Positions 34,350 through 43,268 of a stretch of DNA of 64,000 bases are shown here, piece after piece. Both the position numbers and the translations under genes were made by a program. This stretch comes from Caldilineaceae bacterium (GTDB lineage Bacteria > Chloroflexota > Anaerolineae > Caldilineales > Caldilineaceae): NCBI GenBank assembly GCA_026645575.1, contig JAPKMW010000024.1, positions 48,911 through 112,910 of the forward strand. The letters run 5' to 3'. The notes below the pieces were generated by a model. That model saw only the letters and a list, made by a program, of their open reading frames with translations, was not told where the DNA came from and did not search any database. Each line of letters starts with the position of its first letter. Positions within the stretch are counted from its first letter, which is position 1.

Positions 34350-36125
34350 CTATCCGGGGCGGAAGCTGAGATCTGTCACCTTGCCCTGTTCACTGACCTT
34401 GATCTGCATCTTTCCATTGCTTTTGCTGCCGAGGAGGGTAAAATTGGCCCTGGTCGCGCCGTCGCCGCCGGTGACTTCGCCCAACGTACAACTTCCACAC
34501 AAAATATTGGCTAGCCGCACCTGATCCCAAAACATGGACAAATCAATATTCGCCATACAGAGTGCCTGTAATCCATTGCGGGTTGGCCGCGCGACCAAGG
34601 CAACCACCGCTTCGGCAACCTTCTGCAAGGCGACAGACGGCGGCAGCGTCGATTCAATTTCCAATTCTTGAATGCGCGGTGGCACCGTCGGTGACATGGT
34701 GAGGCGAAAGCAACACCAGCCCCGTTCACCCGTCATACGCCATTCGCCACGTAGCCAGTTTTCCACCACAAAGGGGCCATCGGGAGTTAAGCGCCCGTGG
34801 CGTTCATCCAACTGGGCGATCTCGCTGCGCCAGTGGGCAAAATCGCGATCCAGGAAGAAATTGTCGGCAAAGAGAGTGTCGGCTAGGGTGCTATCCCACT
34901 CCGCTAGCAAACGCAAGACCCCATCGCGCGCGGTAGCCAATGCCGGCGCCACCGGTCGCTGGTAGGGCTGCACCCCGCTTTGGGCGATCAGCAATTCTAG
35001 CCCCTTGACACAAGCCTCGCTAACGCCCGCATAGGTGAGATTCCCCAGTGCCACAATGCCAATGCCGTAGTCCGGCGCCCAACGCATGTGCGAACCAAAA
35101 CCGGGCAAGCCGCCGCCATGCCCCACACTAGGCCACTGCCCATTATGCCGTATTGATAAACCAAAGCCATAGCCGCCGGTTATGATCTCCGGTGATGCGC
35201 CAAGCCTCGGTACTGTCACCACCGGTTCATAGAAACTCCACGCCTGCTGCATCTCCCGCAGCGAACTACGATGCAATGGCCCAGTTTCCGGCTCATTCCG
35301 GGGCGGCCACGCCGATTGAAAGAGCGCCACCCAGCGCGCCAGATCGCGCACGGAGGTGAAGAGACCGGCGAAGGCCGCCACATCACCGCCGGAGGGCAGT
35401 AGCGGCTCTTCTTTCCACACTTCATCCTCCCAGCGGTAGCCCAACGCCAGATGTGCAGCGGGAACATCAGCGGCATTCCAAACCGTGGCCGTCATGCCCA
35501 GCGGCTTGAGGATCTGTTGATTGATGTATTGAATCGCCGGCATCCCCGCCACATTTGTGATAATTCGCCCCAGCACCATGTAGGCATAATTAGAATACTC
35601 ATAAGTGACGCCCGGCGGATTCGACCAAGAAATGCCAGCGCGGTAAAAGTCGCTCATGGCGGCATCGGTGCGGTAGAGCTGTCGATCGCCCCACGGATCA
35701 TCCTGCGGCCAACCGGCAGCCATAGTCAGGAGATGGCGCACGGTAATGATGGGGGAGTCGCTGGTGGGATAGGTGAACGCGGCCAGTTCCGGCACATAGG
35801 TCGCAACCGGTTCATCCAACCGCAATTGCCCCGCATCGCGCAATTGCAAGATCGCCAGCGCAGCAAAGCTCTTGGTCATGGAAGCAATGCGAAAGACGGT
35901 ATCAGCATCCACCGGCGCGCCGGTCGCAACGTTGCGCACGCCAAAGCTGTGGGTAAAAATCAATTCACCCTCAACCACCACGCCATAGGCCACGCCAGGA
36001 ATGTGGCGCTCGTCCAGATGGCGGCGAAAGATGGGTTCCAGCAGCGCACAGGCTGTCAACACGCGTTCCCGGCGCTCGGTATCAAGCCAATACGGTATGG
36101 GCAGCAAGTCGGCTATTTGATTCAT
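34350..36125 (-). CDS. Serine beta-lactamase-like hydrolase with C-terminal extension
   Basis: The 591-aa protein has the class C/EstB fold: catalytic SMTK in RIASMTKSFAALAI near residue 83, YSN in YEYSNYAYMVLG, and the HGG-type motif in VGHGGGLPGFGSH. A roughly 190-residue C-terminal part (from about 400) forms a separate, lipocalin-like domain. The family includes esterases, peptidases and carboxypeptidases; the substrate is unknown. No signal peptide is evident. The start context is weak. A related gene is next on the same strand upstream (36254-37330), separated by an inverted repeat. Confidence 0.87.
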   Translation of the reverse strand: MNQIADLLPIPYWLDTERRERVLTACALLEPIFRRHLDERHIPGVAYGVVVEGELIFTHSFGVRNVATGAPVDADTVFRIASMTKSFAALAILQLRDAGQLRLDEPVATYVPELAAFTYPTSDSPIITVRHLLTMAAGWPQDDPWGDRQLYRTDAAMSDFYRAGISWSNPPGVTYEYSNYAYMVLGRIITNVAGMPAIQYINQQILKPLGMTATVWNAADVPAAHLALGYRWEDEVWKEEPLLPSGGDVAAFAGLFTSVRDLARWVALFQSAWPPRNEPETGPLHRSSLREMQQAWSFYEPVVTVPRLGASPEIITGGYGFGLSIRHNGQWPSVGHGGGLPGFGSHMRWAPDYGIGIVALGNLTYAGVSEACVKGLELLIAQSGVQPYQRPVAPALATARDGVLRLLAEWDSTLADTLFADNFFLDRDFAHWRSEIAQLDERHGRLTPDGPFVVENWLRGEWRMTGERGWCCFRLTMSPTVPPRIQELEIESTLPPSVALQKVAEAVVALVARPTRNGLQALCMANIDLSMFWDQVRLANILCGSCTLGEVTGGDGATRANFTLLGSKSNGKMQIKVSEQGKVTDLSFRPG

Positions 36126-36175
36126 ATAATTGCTTCTTTCATCAAGGATGATTTGCTCATGACGGTGGCAAGGGA

Positions 36176-36250
36176 TAGGGGCGCGGATTTAGGAAACGCA
36201 GATTACTAGAAGGGAAGGGGCAATCCGCGCTTCCTAAATCTGCGTCCCTA
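36176..36250. repeat. Inverted-repeat element (TAGGGGCGCGGATTTAGGAA)
   Basis: TAGGGGCGCGGATTTAGGAA and CTTCCTAAATCTGCGTCCCTA form an imperfect stem between the two beta-lactamase-like genes, with a crossed second pairing GCGCGGATT/AATCCGCGC. Confidence 0.68.
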
Positions 36251-36253
36251 CCC

Positions 36254-37330
36254 CTAATTCAACACAGCAAAGACGCTATTCAAGATCGACTGCAACCGCA
36301 TATACCATTGTTCGCGTCCCGTTCGCGCATGGGTATTGGTGATCAGCGCAATCACTGCGTCGGCCTCCGGGTCGATGACCAACTGGCAACCGCTGGCGCC
36401 GCCATGCCCATAGGTGCGCAGGGAAGCGAGATCGGCAAAGCCATTGGGCGTCCAGGCGCTTTTGAGGGCAAAACCAATGCCCCACGGCACACGGGCATGG
36501 GCCGGCAACCCCATCTGATCGCCAAAGGGGCCAACGCCGCCCGTTTGGTCGGTGGTCATGGTGCGAAGGGCGGCGGGGCTATGGAGCCGCGGGCCGGTCG
36601 GTGCAAAGTGTAATGCAAAGTGCAGCAGATCACGGGCGGTTGCCACGGCGCCAAAGGCGGGATGGGCCAGCGCCAGAGCATAGGGCGAATTGTACATCGC
36701 CCCGGCGGTTCCTTCGGCCATGACGCCACGCACCTTCGCCAACCGGTGACTGACCGATGCGGGAGGGCGCAGATAAGTGTCGTGTAAGCCCATTGGCTGT
36801 AGGACCCATTCATCGACCAGATCAGCAAAATCCATGCTCGTAACCGCCTCGGCCATACAGCCCGCCAGCAGGTAATGATAATCGGCGTAATCAAAGGCTG
36901 TCCCTGGCTGGAAAACGAGCGGCGCCTGGATCATCTCTTCTACAAGTGCAGCACGCGGCGTTTGGGCAGCCAGCCGCTCCTCCATCACCGGCGACTCGTA
37001 GATCATGCCGGCGGTGTGGGTGAGCAGGTGGCGTAAGCGGATTTTCTCCCGTCCCGCGCCGGTGAACGCCGGCAGTAGATGGTGGGCCGGCCGGTTGAGG
37101 GTCAACTCCCCCTGCTCCACCAAACGCATGATCATCGCCGCCGTATAAACTTTAGAAATCGAGGCCAAGGGCCAGAGAGTGGTTGCCGAAGCAGACAAGC
37201 TTGGAGCGGCATAGCCGGCATAATGCTCAATCACAATCTTACCATGTTGGGCGGCGATCAAAGCGGCGCCGGCAAAGCCGCCTTGATCAATATAGCGGTC
37301 AATCAGGGATACGTAGGCAGGCGGATTCAT
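36254..37330 (-). CDS. Serine beta-lactamase-like hydrolase
   Basis: The 358-aa protein has SISK in WPLASISKVYTAAMIM (about residue 65), a YxN-position motif with Asp (FDYADYHYLLAG) and GHGGASGCQL (HGG). The YxD substitution departs from the canonical YxN. Start at 37330 (MNPPAYVSL) is preferred because GGAAAAG lies just upstream; earlier ATGs at 37339 and 37363 are in frame. No membrane segment. It may hydrolyse esters or amide bonds; no role can be given. It is the upstream neighbour of the 34350-36125 gene, possibly an old duplication. Confidence 0.83.
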   Translation of the reverse strand: MNPPAYVSLIDRYIDQGGFAGAALIAAQHGKIVIEHYAGYAAPSLSASATTLWPLASISKVYTAAMIMRLVEQGELTLNRPAHHLLPAFTGAGREKIRLRHLLTHTAGMIYESPVMEERLAAQTPRAALVEEMIQAPLVFQPGTAFDYADYHYLLAGCMAEAVTSMDFADLVDEWVLQPMGLHDTYLRPPASVSHRLAKVRGVMAEGTAGAMYNSPYALALAHPAFGAVATARDLLHFALHFAPTGPRLHSPAALRTMTTDQTGGVGPFGDQMGLPAHARVPWGIGFALKSAWTPNGFADLASLRTYGHGGASGCQLVIDPEADAVIALITNTHARTGREQWYMRLQSILNSVFAVLN

Positions 37331-37446
37331 CTTTTCCATCTTTCTGGGTTGCGAGGCGGGCAAAGTTTGGTAAAACTATAGCATAGTAAGGTGCAATTCG
37401 CATAAGAAAGATGGGCAATGATCCAGCAAGTCGGCGTGTGACCAGC

Positions 37447-40400
37447 CTAAGGTGGTTGATGATAGTTTGATAGCCATAGGTGCATCACTGCCTCGGCCAT
37501 GCTTTGCCCTTCCGCCCAAGTTGCCGCATAACGCATCGGCGCCAGTCGTTGTTGTAAGGCGGCGACGGTGCGGTCATACAATGCCTCTTCATCCCGTTCC
37601 AATGCCGCGCCGATCTGCTCGGTCACACGGCGAGCAATGGATAGCAGGGTAACGGCATGATCGAAGGCGGTGTGGTCTGCTGGCGTTGCCGCAACAATCA
37701 CGCCAGCCAGACCAATAGCGCACGAAACCAAGCCCCGTTTGTCATCCAATGCCAGCGAGAGCGCCATACTCTCCTGATAATGGCGCTGCGCTTCGGCAAC
37801 GGCGCCGGCATAGAGTTCAGCATGGGCAAGGTTGCTCAGACTTGTGGCCAATCCCCAGCGGTCGCCGACAATGCGGCGGAGATCAAGGCTCTGTTTGTGC
37901 AGTTGGCGGGCGGTAACGTAATCCCCCTGCGAAAAAGCGACCAGCCCCAGATTATCCAGCGTTTGACCGGCCCCCCAACGGTCACCTAGTTCATTACGCA
38001 AGGTCAGGCTCTGTTGCCAGTAGGTTTGGGCGGTGGCATAGTCGCCTTGTAGATAGGGGATCACGGCCAGGTTATTAAAGGAGGCGGCAATGCCCCATTT
38101 GTCGCCAATTTCCCGACGAAGCGTTAGGGTTGTCTGGCGGCGCGCTTGGGCGGTGGCATAGTCGCCCACGCTGCGTTCAATATTTGCCAGATTATTATGG
38201 GCGTTCGCCATCCCGACCTTATTGTCAAGCGCTTCATACAAGGCCAGCGCTTGGGTAGCATAGGTGCGCGCTGCCGCATAATTGCCGCTGGAATAGTGAA
38301 CGCTCCCCATACGATGGAGCGCGGCCGCTTCGGCCACGCGATTGCCGGCCTGGCGCACGGCTGTCAACCCTTCTTCCAGATAATGCCACCCCTCTTTTTG
38401 CGCGCCTTGCAGGTAGTAGACATTGCCGATTTCGGATAACACTTCACCCAACCGGGATAGATCATGCAAGGCGCTAAAGTGTTCCTGCGCCAACCGCAAC
38501 CATGTATGAGCGCCGGGAAAATCACCGCGCCCGCGCCGAAGAACGCCCATGGCCTGATAGGCGCGCGCCAGCAAGGGATGGTTTTCGTTTTGCGTGGTTA
38601 GCGCTTGTTGCTCAAATAAGGTTAGGATCCGCCGGTAAGACTGCTCGGCCTCTTCCCAGCGCCCGACAAAGTGGAGTACATCGCCCAAATGCAATAGTAC
38701 ATCGGCCAGCGCGCGCGCATCGTCGAGTAGGGTCAGCAGCCGTTCATAAGCGGTGATAGCGGCGCTATTGGCATAAGCCGCCTGGGCGGCGTCACCGGCC
38801 AGCCGCAAGTAGGTGCGTTCTTGCTCACTGTCGTCAGCCTGCCCAAAATGGTAGGCCAGACTGGCATAATGGGGCGCCAGTTGATCTGCATGAACCTGCG
38901 CAATTGCTAGGCCAAGCTGGTGGTGGTAGTAGCGGCGCCTCTCTGCCGCTACGGTTTGTAGCACTCCTTCCCGCAATTTGTCATGGCTGAATTGCCAGCG
39001 CCCTTCTTGCAATTCCAAGATCATGGCGTTGGCGCAAACATCCAGCCAGGCATCCAGATCCGTTGTGGCATCCACGGTGCGCAAGACCGCAAGGTCAAGC
39101 TGCCGCCCAGCCACTGCCGCCCATTGTAAGAGTGGTTGATAGGCGGCGGGCGCCCGTTGCAGACGGCGCTGCACTACCTGCTGCACGCCGCCAGGGAAGA
39201 TCTGTTTGGGCAGCGTCATGGCCGCCACCCGATCCAGTTGACCGGCCTCTTCCGCCAGGGCGCGCAACACCTCCACCACAAAGAAGGTGTTACCCTCGGT
39301 CTCCTGCTGCAAAAATTGGACCAACTGGGCGCGACGACCATGCTCGCCCAGCATGGCGACGCTCAACGCCTCAATCTGTGCGGGTTGTAGCCGGCGTAGG
39401 GGGAGCGCCTGCATGGTCGGCAACTGTTCGGGCAGCTTGGGCGCCTCCCCCCGACGATAGGTGGCGACAATGAGCAAAGCGGTCTGCTCCGGCGGCTGCA
39501 CCAACCGGGTCAACCATTGGAGCAAGGCCAGGCTGTTCTCATCTGCCCAGTGTAGATCCTCCAACAAAAGCAGAAGCGGTTGCTGGGCTGCTGCCCGTTG
39601 CAACAAGCCGGCGACTGTACTGAAGAGACGACTCTGCGCCAGCTTCGCATCCAGCACTGGCGCATCAACCACGGGTCGGTCCAAAAATTCCGTAATGGCC
39701 GGCAGCAATGGTTTGAGAATGGCAGCTTCCAGGTCGGTCGGCTCGGTTAACAGAAGCAACCAACGCACGACCTCCGGCCAGAGCTGGTAGAGTGCGCCGC
39801 CGGCGCTGTCGGCCTGACTGCGCACCACCAACACCCCCTGCACCAGTGCCTGTGTGCGCAACTGGTGCAGCAGGCGCGATTTCCCTACTCCGCTTTCACC
39901 GCCGATCAGCCAGGCGCCGCCCTGTCCGGTTGTCGCTTGCGCTAACGCCGTGATCAACTGGCTCAATTCATCGTCGCGGCCAATAAAGGGCGCGGCTTGT
40001 AGAAAGCTCTCACGCGTCGCCACGGTTTCTACGGGGAGGCGTTGGCTGGTCGCTTCGCTCAGGGCGGCAATCACCGCAGCGGCATCAGGGTAACGCGCTG
40101 TTGGCTCTTTTGCCAACAGTCGTTGTAACACAGCCAACAAGACCGGTTCCAAATCAAGGTAGTCCCACGTTGGTTCCAGGGTGAGCAACTGTTCTGTCGA
40201 GATTGACTGCCCAGTGGGCGCAAAGGGATGCCAGCCGGCAAAAAGTTCATAGGCAATGACGCCTACGGCATAGAGATCCGCTGCTGGCGTCGCCTGTCCG
40301 CCGCGCAACACCTCCGGCGCCATGTAACGGAGGGTGCCGGAAGGCGGCGCCAGTTGGCCGGCTAGGGTCGCCAATCCAAAGTCCAGCACCTTTACCATCT

Positions 40401-40857
40401 GGCCGCTGACCAAAATATTGCCTGGCTTTACATCGCGATGAACAATACCGCGCCGATGGAGGTAGGCCAGGGCATGAAGAACCGGCAACAGCAACTGCAC
40501 TCTGGTTTCCGTGGGTAGGAGTTGACCAGCGGCGACGATCGGGCGCGGGTTGTAGAGCAGATCCATTGTAAAGTAGGGGTGGCCGTTAGCCGCAAAACCA
40601 TAGTCGCGTACCCCGATAATATGGGGATGGCGTAAACCGGCCAGCGCCTGAAATTCATGGGCCAGCGCCAGCCGCAATTCAGGATTGTCAGCGGCCGGCA
40701 AGCTCTGTCCGGCCACCCGCTTCAGGGCAACAGTCTCGCCGGTCAGCCGATCCTGGGCGCGGTAGACCACACCCATGCCGCCGGCGCCCAGCCGTTCATA
40801 GAGATAATACCGATTGCCCAACAATGGGGGACGGGTTGCTTCAACCACCGCCATCAT
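37447..40857 (-). CDS. Ser/Thr protein kinase - AAA ATPase - TPR protein
   Basis: The 1,136-aa protein combines a eukaryotic-type kinase (LGAGGMGVVYRAQD; VALKRV; catalytic Asp142 in VHRDVKPGN; DFGLATL; YMAPEVL), then an ATPase of the AAA_16 type (Walker A GESGVGKS with Lys326; Walker B LLLLEDLHWADEN), then TPR repeats from about 700 to 1,080 (QAMGVLRRGRGDFPGAH, ANIERSVGDYATAQAR, NLGLVAFSQGDYVTARQLHK). The start ATG at 40857 overlaps the stop of the upstream STAND gene by four bases. CAGGAACGGGCAAC lies upstream. It probably phosphorylates a local partner on TPR-mediated recognition; the target is unknown. Confidence 0.92.
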   Translation of the reverse strand: MMAVVEATRPPLLGNRYYLYERLGAGGMGVVYRAQDRLTGETVALKRVAGQSLPAADNPELRLALAHEFQALAGLRHPHIIGVRDYGFAANGHPYFTMDLLYNPRPIVAAGQLLPTETRVQLLLPVLHALAYLHRRGIVHRDVKPGNILVSGQMVKVLDFGLATLAGQLAPPSGTLRYMAPEVLRGGQATPAADLYAVGVIAYELFAGWHPFAPTGQSISTEQLLTLEPTWDYLDLEPVLLAVLQRLLAKEPTARYPDAAAVIAALSEATSQRLPVETVATRESFLQAAPFIGRDDELSQLITALAQATTGQGGAWLIGGESGVGKSRLLHQLRTQALVQGVLVVRSQADSAGGALYQLWPEVVRWLLLLTEPTDLEAAILKPLLPAITEFLDRPVVDAPVLDAKLAQSRLFSTVAGLLQRAAAQQPLLLLLEDLHWADENSLALLQWLTRLVQPPEQTALLIVATYRRGEAPKLPEQLPTMQALPLRRLQPAQIEALSVAMLGEHGRRAQLVQFLQQETEGNTFFVVEVLRALAEEAGQLDRVAAMTLPKQIFPGGVQQVVQRRLQRAPAAYQPLLQWAAVAGRQLDLAVLRTVDATTDLDAWLDVCANAMILELQEGRWQFSHDKLREGVLQTVAAERRRYYHHQLGLAIAQVHADQLAPHYASLAYHFGQADDSEQERTYLRLAGDAAQAAYANSAAITAYERLLTLLDDARALADVLLHLGDVLHFVGRWEEAEQSYRRILTLFEQQALTTQNENHPLLARAYQAMGVLRRGRGDFPGAHTWLRLAQEHFSALHDLSRLGEVLSEIGNVYYLQGAQKEGWHYLEEGLTAVRQAGNRVAEAAALHRMGSVHYSSGNYAAARTYATQALALYEALDNKVGMANAHNNLANIERSVGDYATAQARRQTTLTLRREIGDKWGIAASFNNLAVIPYLQGDYATAQTYWQQSLTLRNELGDRWGAGQTLDNLGLVAFSQGDYVTARQLHKQSLDLRRIVGDRWGLATSLSNLAHAELYAGAVAEAQRHYQESMALSLALDDKRGLVSCAIGLAGVIVAATPADHTAFDHAVTLLSIARRVTEQIGAALERDEEALYDRTVAALQQRLAPMRYAATWAEGQSMAEAVMHLWLSNYHQPP

Positions 40858-42941
40858 GTTGCCCGTTCCTGCTGTTGCAGCCATTCCACAAGATAAGCAA
40901 TGGCTGACCCCAGATGACGGCGGTAGGTGCTAAAGGGGACATCGAGCAACTCGGCGGCCTGTTCCTGGGTGGCGGCGGGCTGGAAGTAGGTATGATGCAG
41001 GGCCCGATAGCGTTTGAGATCGCGCGGCGACGCTTGCAATTCAGTGGCGGCTTTTTGAATCAACGCTTTGAGCGCAGCAACGCGCTGGGTGGTGCTACTG
41101 TTGGCGCCGGCTGCGTTGACGACCAACTGGGTGCCAAGCAACAGATTACGGCTCAATGCCGCTGGTTCGCTAAAGGTGCGCAAGGCTTCGCGTACCGCCG
41201 CTGCGAACTCCTCATCATTCAAAACCGTGTACGTCGTTGCCGGCTGAAGGGCAACAGTACCCGCCGCGCTATTGGTTGCGACCGGTTCCCCCACCATTTG
41301 CAGCCAACTCATTGCCGGCAGCACCCGCCAGTCATGGCCAAAGACACCGTAGGCGCGTCCATCCACTTGAAAATCCGCCTCAGTAAGCCGTGCGAAGTTG
41401 ATATAGCTGAAAACATCAGTCCAGAAGGCCGGGTCGGCACAGGTGATAAACGTATAAGCTAATCCGGGTGTGGTCAGTGCATGTTGCACCAGCGTCAGAA
41501 AGATGCGACTTTGGATCGGGGAAACACCCTGATAGCCGTCGCGGGTTAACCAGAAGCGGGCAATGGTTGCGCGTTCACCTGTGCGCAAGGGAACGCGCTG
41601 TTCCAGGTAGCGCCAAACGCTTTGGATCGCCGGGTCAACCGCAAGACTTTCCTGGCTTTCCTGTTCCAACGCCACCAATAAGAGAAAGCCTTGCGGCGCC
41701 CCCAAGGCATCACGTAGAACCCTGGCTCCCGCCGGTTGACGAGTGAGCCAGTTGGCCGCCAGGTGCGCTGCAACGGGGCCTTCGTATTGTTCGATCATGG
41801 CCAGTACCGGACCATGATCGCTGGCGCGTAGATTGTCCACAAAAATGGCGCCACTCTCCTGCCAGGCAAAGTGGGCGCGCACGAGCGGGTTATCACGGTC
41901 CAGATAGAGATAGTCGGCAAGCGCTTGCTGTTGAATGAGCAGATCTTTCTGCGTCAGTTGGGCCATGTAATAGGCGCGCGCCCGCTGTTGCAGTTGGCCG
42001 TGGCGTGTCGGGTTGCGCCAGCGTAGATCGGCGCTGATCGCTTCGCGCGCCAGATCGTGGGGGAAGAGGCCGCGCCATTCGGATTCAATAAAGGAGAGTT
42101 CGCGCAGCCAGATAAAGAGCGCATGGGCATCGGGCAGATCGAGTAGCGCGGCCAGGAGTGGCTCGGTGGTTAAACGCACCAGCGCACACGCTTCCAGGGC
42201 GGCGCGATGGGTCGGCGTCGGCGTTCCCTGAATAAAGCGCTCCAACAATGGGGCAATGATATCCGGCGCCTCAGATGGTTGAAAGATCATGGCCGGATGC
42301 TGGTCAAAGGCGTCGGCAATGAGCGCCAGGGCCAGGGGGTGGCCCCGTGTAAACGCGAGGATGGTCGCTTGTTGATCGACGGGGATGCGGCGTTGTTCCA
42401 GAAAAAGGCGACTCTCGTTCGTCGTCAGATTGCGCACCGGCAGGACGCGCAGCAACTGGCGCCAGCCGGGATCAGCGCGCCATTCCACCGTCGGTGGGTT
42501 GCGGCTGGCGATCACCACCAGGACATTGCCGGGCAAAGCGGGTAGAAAGCTTTCGCGCAGCCAACGATCCAAGCTGCCTAACAATTCGTAGGTATCAATC
42601 AAAAGGACAAAGCGTTCGTTGCGGTCGGCAAGCGCCTGCAACGGTGTCAACGGGGGTGTCAGGCCCATCCCTTGCTGAAGGTTGATCAAGAAAAATTCAG
42701 GTGACGCTTCCAGGTTACGTCCATCGAGGTAAACATGGTCAATCTGCGCCGTCTCGGCCAGGTGAACAAATTCATGGAGCAGTGTTGTTTTGCCCACACC
42801 ACCGGGGCCAAGAATGTAGAGCAGGTGAAAGGGGAGTTGGTCGGCCTGTAAGGCACTTTGAAAGAGATCACACTCTGTCGTCCGCTTAATAAATCGACTG
42901 CGCCGTGCGCTTTCCAACCGCTCTGCCAGTAAGGCTGTCAT
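40854..42941 (-). CDS. STAND-type P-loop ATPase with possible GNAT-like and HTH domains
   Basis: The 695-aa protein has an N-terminal NTPase: Walker A ILGPGGVGKTTLL (about residue 46), Walker B FVLLIDTYELL, sensor VLVVIASRNPP, then winged-helix/helical parts. Residues about 455-555 look like an acetyltransferase fold (IARFWLTRDGYQGVSP, YTFITCADPAFWTDV, DGRAYGVFGHDWR), which is an inference. The C-terminus (QEQAAELLDVPFSTYRRHLG) is HTH-like. The 42941 ATG has AAGGAGCAGCC directly upstream and is preferred to an earlier ATG at 42962. Its stop overlaps the kinase start by four bases, so the two proteins are co-translated. Probably a sensor-regulator; could be defensive. Confidence 0.78.
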   Translation of the reverse strand: MTALLAERLESARRSRFIKRTTECDLFQSALQADQLPFHLLYILGPGGVGKTTLLHEFVHLAETAQIDHVYLDGRNLEASPEFFLINLQQGMGLTPPLTPLQALADRNERFVLLIDTYELLGSLDRWLRESFLPALPGNVLVVIASRNPPTVEWRADPGWRQLLRVLPVRNLTTNESRLFLEQRRIPVDQQATILAFTRGHPLALALIADAFDQHPAMIFQPSEAPDIIAPLLERFIQGTPTPTHRAALEACALVRLTTEPLLAALLDLPDAHALFIWLRELSFIESEWRGLFPHDLAREAISADLRWRNPTRHGQLQQRARAYYMAQLTQKDLLIQQQALADYLYLDRDNPLVRAHFAWQESGAIFVDNLRASDHGPVLAMIEQYEGPVAAHLAANWLTRQPAGARVLRDALGAPQGFLLLVALEQESQESLAVDPAIQSVWRYLEQRVPLRTGERATIARFWLTRDGYQGVSPIQSRIFLTLVQHALTTPGLAYTFITCADPAFWTDVFSYINFARLTEADFQVDGRAYGVFGHDWRVLPAMSWLQMVGEPVATNSAAGTVALQPATTYTVLNDEEFAAAVREALRTFSEPAALSRNLLLGTQLVVNAAGANSSTTQRVAALKALIQKAATELQASPRDLKRYRALHHTYFQPAATQEQAAELLDVPFSTYRRHLGSAIAYLVEWLQQQERAT

Positions 42942-43117
42942 GGCTGCTCCTTCTTGCCCCAACGCTTTGCGAAGTTGTAACTTTCCCCATTACCTGACCA
43001 GAATCGTTACGCTAATCCTTTCTGTAACTCTACTATACTTGAAGCAAAGCCAATTATGCAAGGGCAAAAAGTCAACAGAATCCTATCGAAATGAGGGATA
43101 GCATTAAAAACGTGTAA

Positions 43118-43265
43118 AGGGAGACAGGGAGACAGGTACACAGGTACACAGGGAGACAGGGAGACAGGTACACAGGGAGACTGGGACCTGGGAGACTGGA
43201 CACTGGGAGACTGGGGAATAGGGTGTACCTACCTATCTACTTATCTCCCTGTCTACCAGTCTACC
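43118..43265. repeat. Tandem low-complexity repeat (GGGAGACAGGTACACA)
   Basis: Repeats of GGGAGACAGG and TACACAGG give way to a complementary CTCCCTGTCTACCAGTCTACC block next to the stop of the 43269 gene. Together they can form a long hairpin. The stop codon TAG of the gene reads into this array (TAG then GAAGGTAGACTGGTAGACAG on the minus strand). Confidence 0.8.
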
Positions 43266-43268
43266 TTC

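Noticed and set aside
39063..39473. Plus-strand frame inside the kinase-ATPase-TPR gene
   Set aside because: It is the antisense of the ATPase region and is rich in Arg and Pro, as expected for a shadow frame in GC-rich DNA.
43118..43265. Possible CRISPR array
   Set aside because: Units are short, fused and unspaced; there are no unique spacers and no cas genes.
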